Positions 45,379 through 46,279 of a stretch of DNA of 46,279 nt are shown piece by piece. Origin of the DNA: Bacteroidetes bacterium GWE2_42_24 (GTDB lineage: Bacteria; Bacteroidota; Bacteroidia; Bacteroidales; TTA-H9); the NCBI GenBank assembly GCA_001768515.1, contig MEOA01000040.1:1-46279 (forward strand), given 5' to 3'. The number at the start of each line of letters is the position of its first letter. Within the stretch, counting starts at the first letter, position 1. The notes beneath the pieces were generated by a model, which did no database searches, had not been told where the DNA came from, and was given only the letters and a program-made list of their open reading frames with translations. The translations under genes were made by a program, and so were the position numbers.

Positions 45379-46038
45379 CTAAAACAACTCCTTTTTAATC
45401 ACTCCATCCTCAAATAATTCAACCACATCCGTTGTCAGATGTATCGCCTGAAGTCCTGCCTTTCTGGCTCCTTCAACATTCGGATAACTGTCATCTATAA
45501 AAACGGTTTCCGAAGCATCAATTCCTGAATCCTTTATTACAGCCTCAAAACAAGCAAGATCAGGCTTTCGCAAGCCTAATTCATGTGACCAATAAGCCTT
45601 TTTAAATAAATCACAAAAATCAAACCCATAGCGATCTCTAAAATCGCTGTTGTACTTCTGATAATGAATGATATTGGTATTGCTCAACAAAAATACACGA
45701 TAGTGAGCAGCCACCTTCTTTAATAAATCTACCCTGTAGCCCGGAAGATCAAGCAACAAGGCATTCCAGACAACATCAAGGGTAGTATCATCTATCCTCT
45801 TCCCTAGCCGCTCACGGAGCTCATTGCGAAAAACAATCGGTGAAACCTTTCCTGTTTCAAAATGAAGAAGCAATTCATCACCGAATCCATCTGGAAAAAG
45901 CATTTCAAACGGTTTATCGCTCAATTGACTGAAGGCCTGAAAGGTTAGCCTAAAATCAATATTTAAAAATACACCACCAAAATCAAAAATAATGTTGTGA
46001 AATGGCTTTAATGGTTCTTTTCTACTAGAATTATTCAT
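45379..46038 (-). CDS. HAD-superfamily hydrolase, YihX-like
   Basis: 219 aa. Motif I is IIFDFGGVFLNIDF with the nucleophile D19; the usual second Asp is Gly, as in other DFGGV-type members. Motif II is VFLLSNTN, the Lys is in ELGLRKPD, and motif IV is VFIDDSYPNVEGARKAG. The order and wording match the YihX branch (alpha-D-glucose-1-phosphate phosphatase in E. coli), with a helical cap at about 30-105. Phosphatase activity on a sugar phosphate is plausible but not proven. It converges on the NtrC-type gene with a 9-bp gap and no visible terminator. Confidence 0.88.
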   Translation of the reverse strand: MNNSSRKEPLKPFHNIIFDFGGVFLNIDFRLTFQAFSQLSDKPFEMLFPDGFGDELLLHFETGKVSPIVFRNELRERLGKRIDDTTLDVVWNALLLDLPGYRVDLLKKVAAHYRVFLLSNTNIIHYQKYNSDFRDRYGFDFCDLFKKAYWSHELGLRKPDLACFEAVIKDSGIDASETVFIDDSYPNVEGARKAGLQAIHLTTDVVELFEDGVIKKELF

Positions 46039-46074
46039 TTAATTTGAAAACAGATTTTATTACTTAACGCAAAT

Positions 46075-46108
46075 TTTGTAAAAATATGGCTACAAATCCT
46101 TAAATTTG
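46075..46108 (+). promoter_or_regulatory. Promoter of the CAT-anticodon tRNA
   Basis: TTTG (46075-46078), a 22-bp spacer (slightly long) and TAAATTTG (46101-46108). The tRNA starts 37 bp downstream. Confidence 0.6.
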
Positions 46109-46145
46109 CAGCTCTCTAGTAAGAAAGAGCTTAATTAGCTCTTCG

Positions 46146-46219
46146 GGGCCTATAGCTCAGATGGTTAGAGCAACTGACTCATAATCAGTAGGTCCCTGGT
46201 TCAAGTCCAGGTGGGCCCA
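46146..46219 (+). tRNA. tRNA with anticodon CAT, probably tRNA-Ile2
   Basis: A 74-nt cloverleaf. The acceptor GGGCCTA/TGGGCCC has one T-G pair, the anticodon arm is ACTGA-CTCATAA-TCAGT, the T arm is CCTGG-TTCAAGT-CCAGG, and the discriminator is A. CAT could mean Met or the lysidine-modified Ile2 that reads AUA. C4-G69 and C5-G68 in the acceptor, features used by TilS to pick tRNA-Ile2, and the CTCATAATC/CTGGTTCAAGTCCAG wording favour Ile2. It is not the initiator, which has GGG/CCC in the anticodon stem. CCA is not encoded. Confidence 0.93.
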
Positions 46220-46227
46220 CAAAATTC

Positions 46228-46267
46228 AGAGACTGTCTTTCTTCCCGACAGTCTCTTCTTTATTTTT
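46228..46267 (+). terminator. Rho-independent terminator of the CAT tRNA
   Basis: AGAGACTGTC (46228-46237) and GACAGTCTCT (46247-46256) form a perfect 10-bp stem with a 9-nt loop, followed by TCTTTATTTTT. Confidence 0.88.
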
Positions 46268-46279
46268 ACACTATGGCTC

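Overview
The window reads as chromosomal DNA of a member of the Bacteroidota, probably an anaerobic or facultative Bacteroidales-like lineage. Many leaders carry the Bacteroidetes -7 element TAnnTTTG, several with a TTG/TTTG -33 element about 20 bp upstream. The surface proteins are typical of the phylum: carboxypeptidase-regulatory-domain TonB receptors, Cys lipoproteins and a PKD-type secreted protein. A ferredoxin-dependent indolepyruvate oxidoreductase points to anaerobic metabolism. The species is not identifiable from the sequence alone. There is no rRNA operon, CRISPR array, intact insertion sequence or prophage.

Layout. 1-2.6 kb: the end of a truncated secreted PKD protein, a gene-free stretch with several repeats, and tRNA-Lys. 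2.7-10.3 kb: the GTPase MeaB, a flippase-like membrane protein, Hsp20, two tandem exported cyclophilins, PheS, a beta-propeller lipoprotein and a proline-iminopeptidase-like hydrolase. 10.6-15.1 kb: gyrB and glnS on the minus strand, then tRNA-Cys. 15.1-19.4 kb: an operon of two related lipoproteins and a TonB receptor, the best candidate here for an undescribed uptake system. 19.6-21.7 kb: an outer-membrane barrel gene bounded by a perfect 16-bp inverted repeat, followed by about 1.1 kb of gene-free DNA. 21.7-27.3 kb: a CPA2 antiporter, LpxH, an M20 peptidase and two unrecognised small proteins. 27.4-32.3 kb: a PocR/GAF/PAS hybrid histidine kinase, an AraC-GyrI regulator and ribosomal protein L28. 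32.4-36.1 kb: a second exported protein and TonB receptor pair, then a coiled-coil membrane protein. 36.2-40.9 kb: a DEDD exonuclease, CorA, an AcpH-like protein and IorAB. 41-46.3 kb: an M23 peptidase, a lone receiver protein, DusB, an NtrC-type regulator, a HAD phosphatase and a tRNA with anticodon CAT, probably tRNA-Ile2.

Working together. Most of the window is housekeeping (translation, topology, lipid A, Mg2+ transport). The accessory parts are two TonB uptake loci and signalling proteins. The most unexplained non-coding signals are two 11-bp-period tandem arrays, at 2037-2080 and 21160-21214. They share a degenerate unit (RACCRWAGATR) and both lie in long gene-free stretches. The inverted repeat around the barrel gene is the other: its left copy runs through the promoter -7 box, which would fit either a shared operator or an invertible segment.
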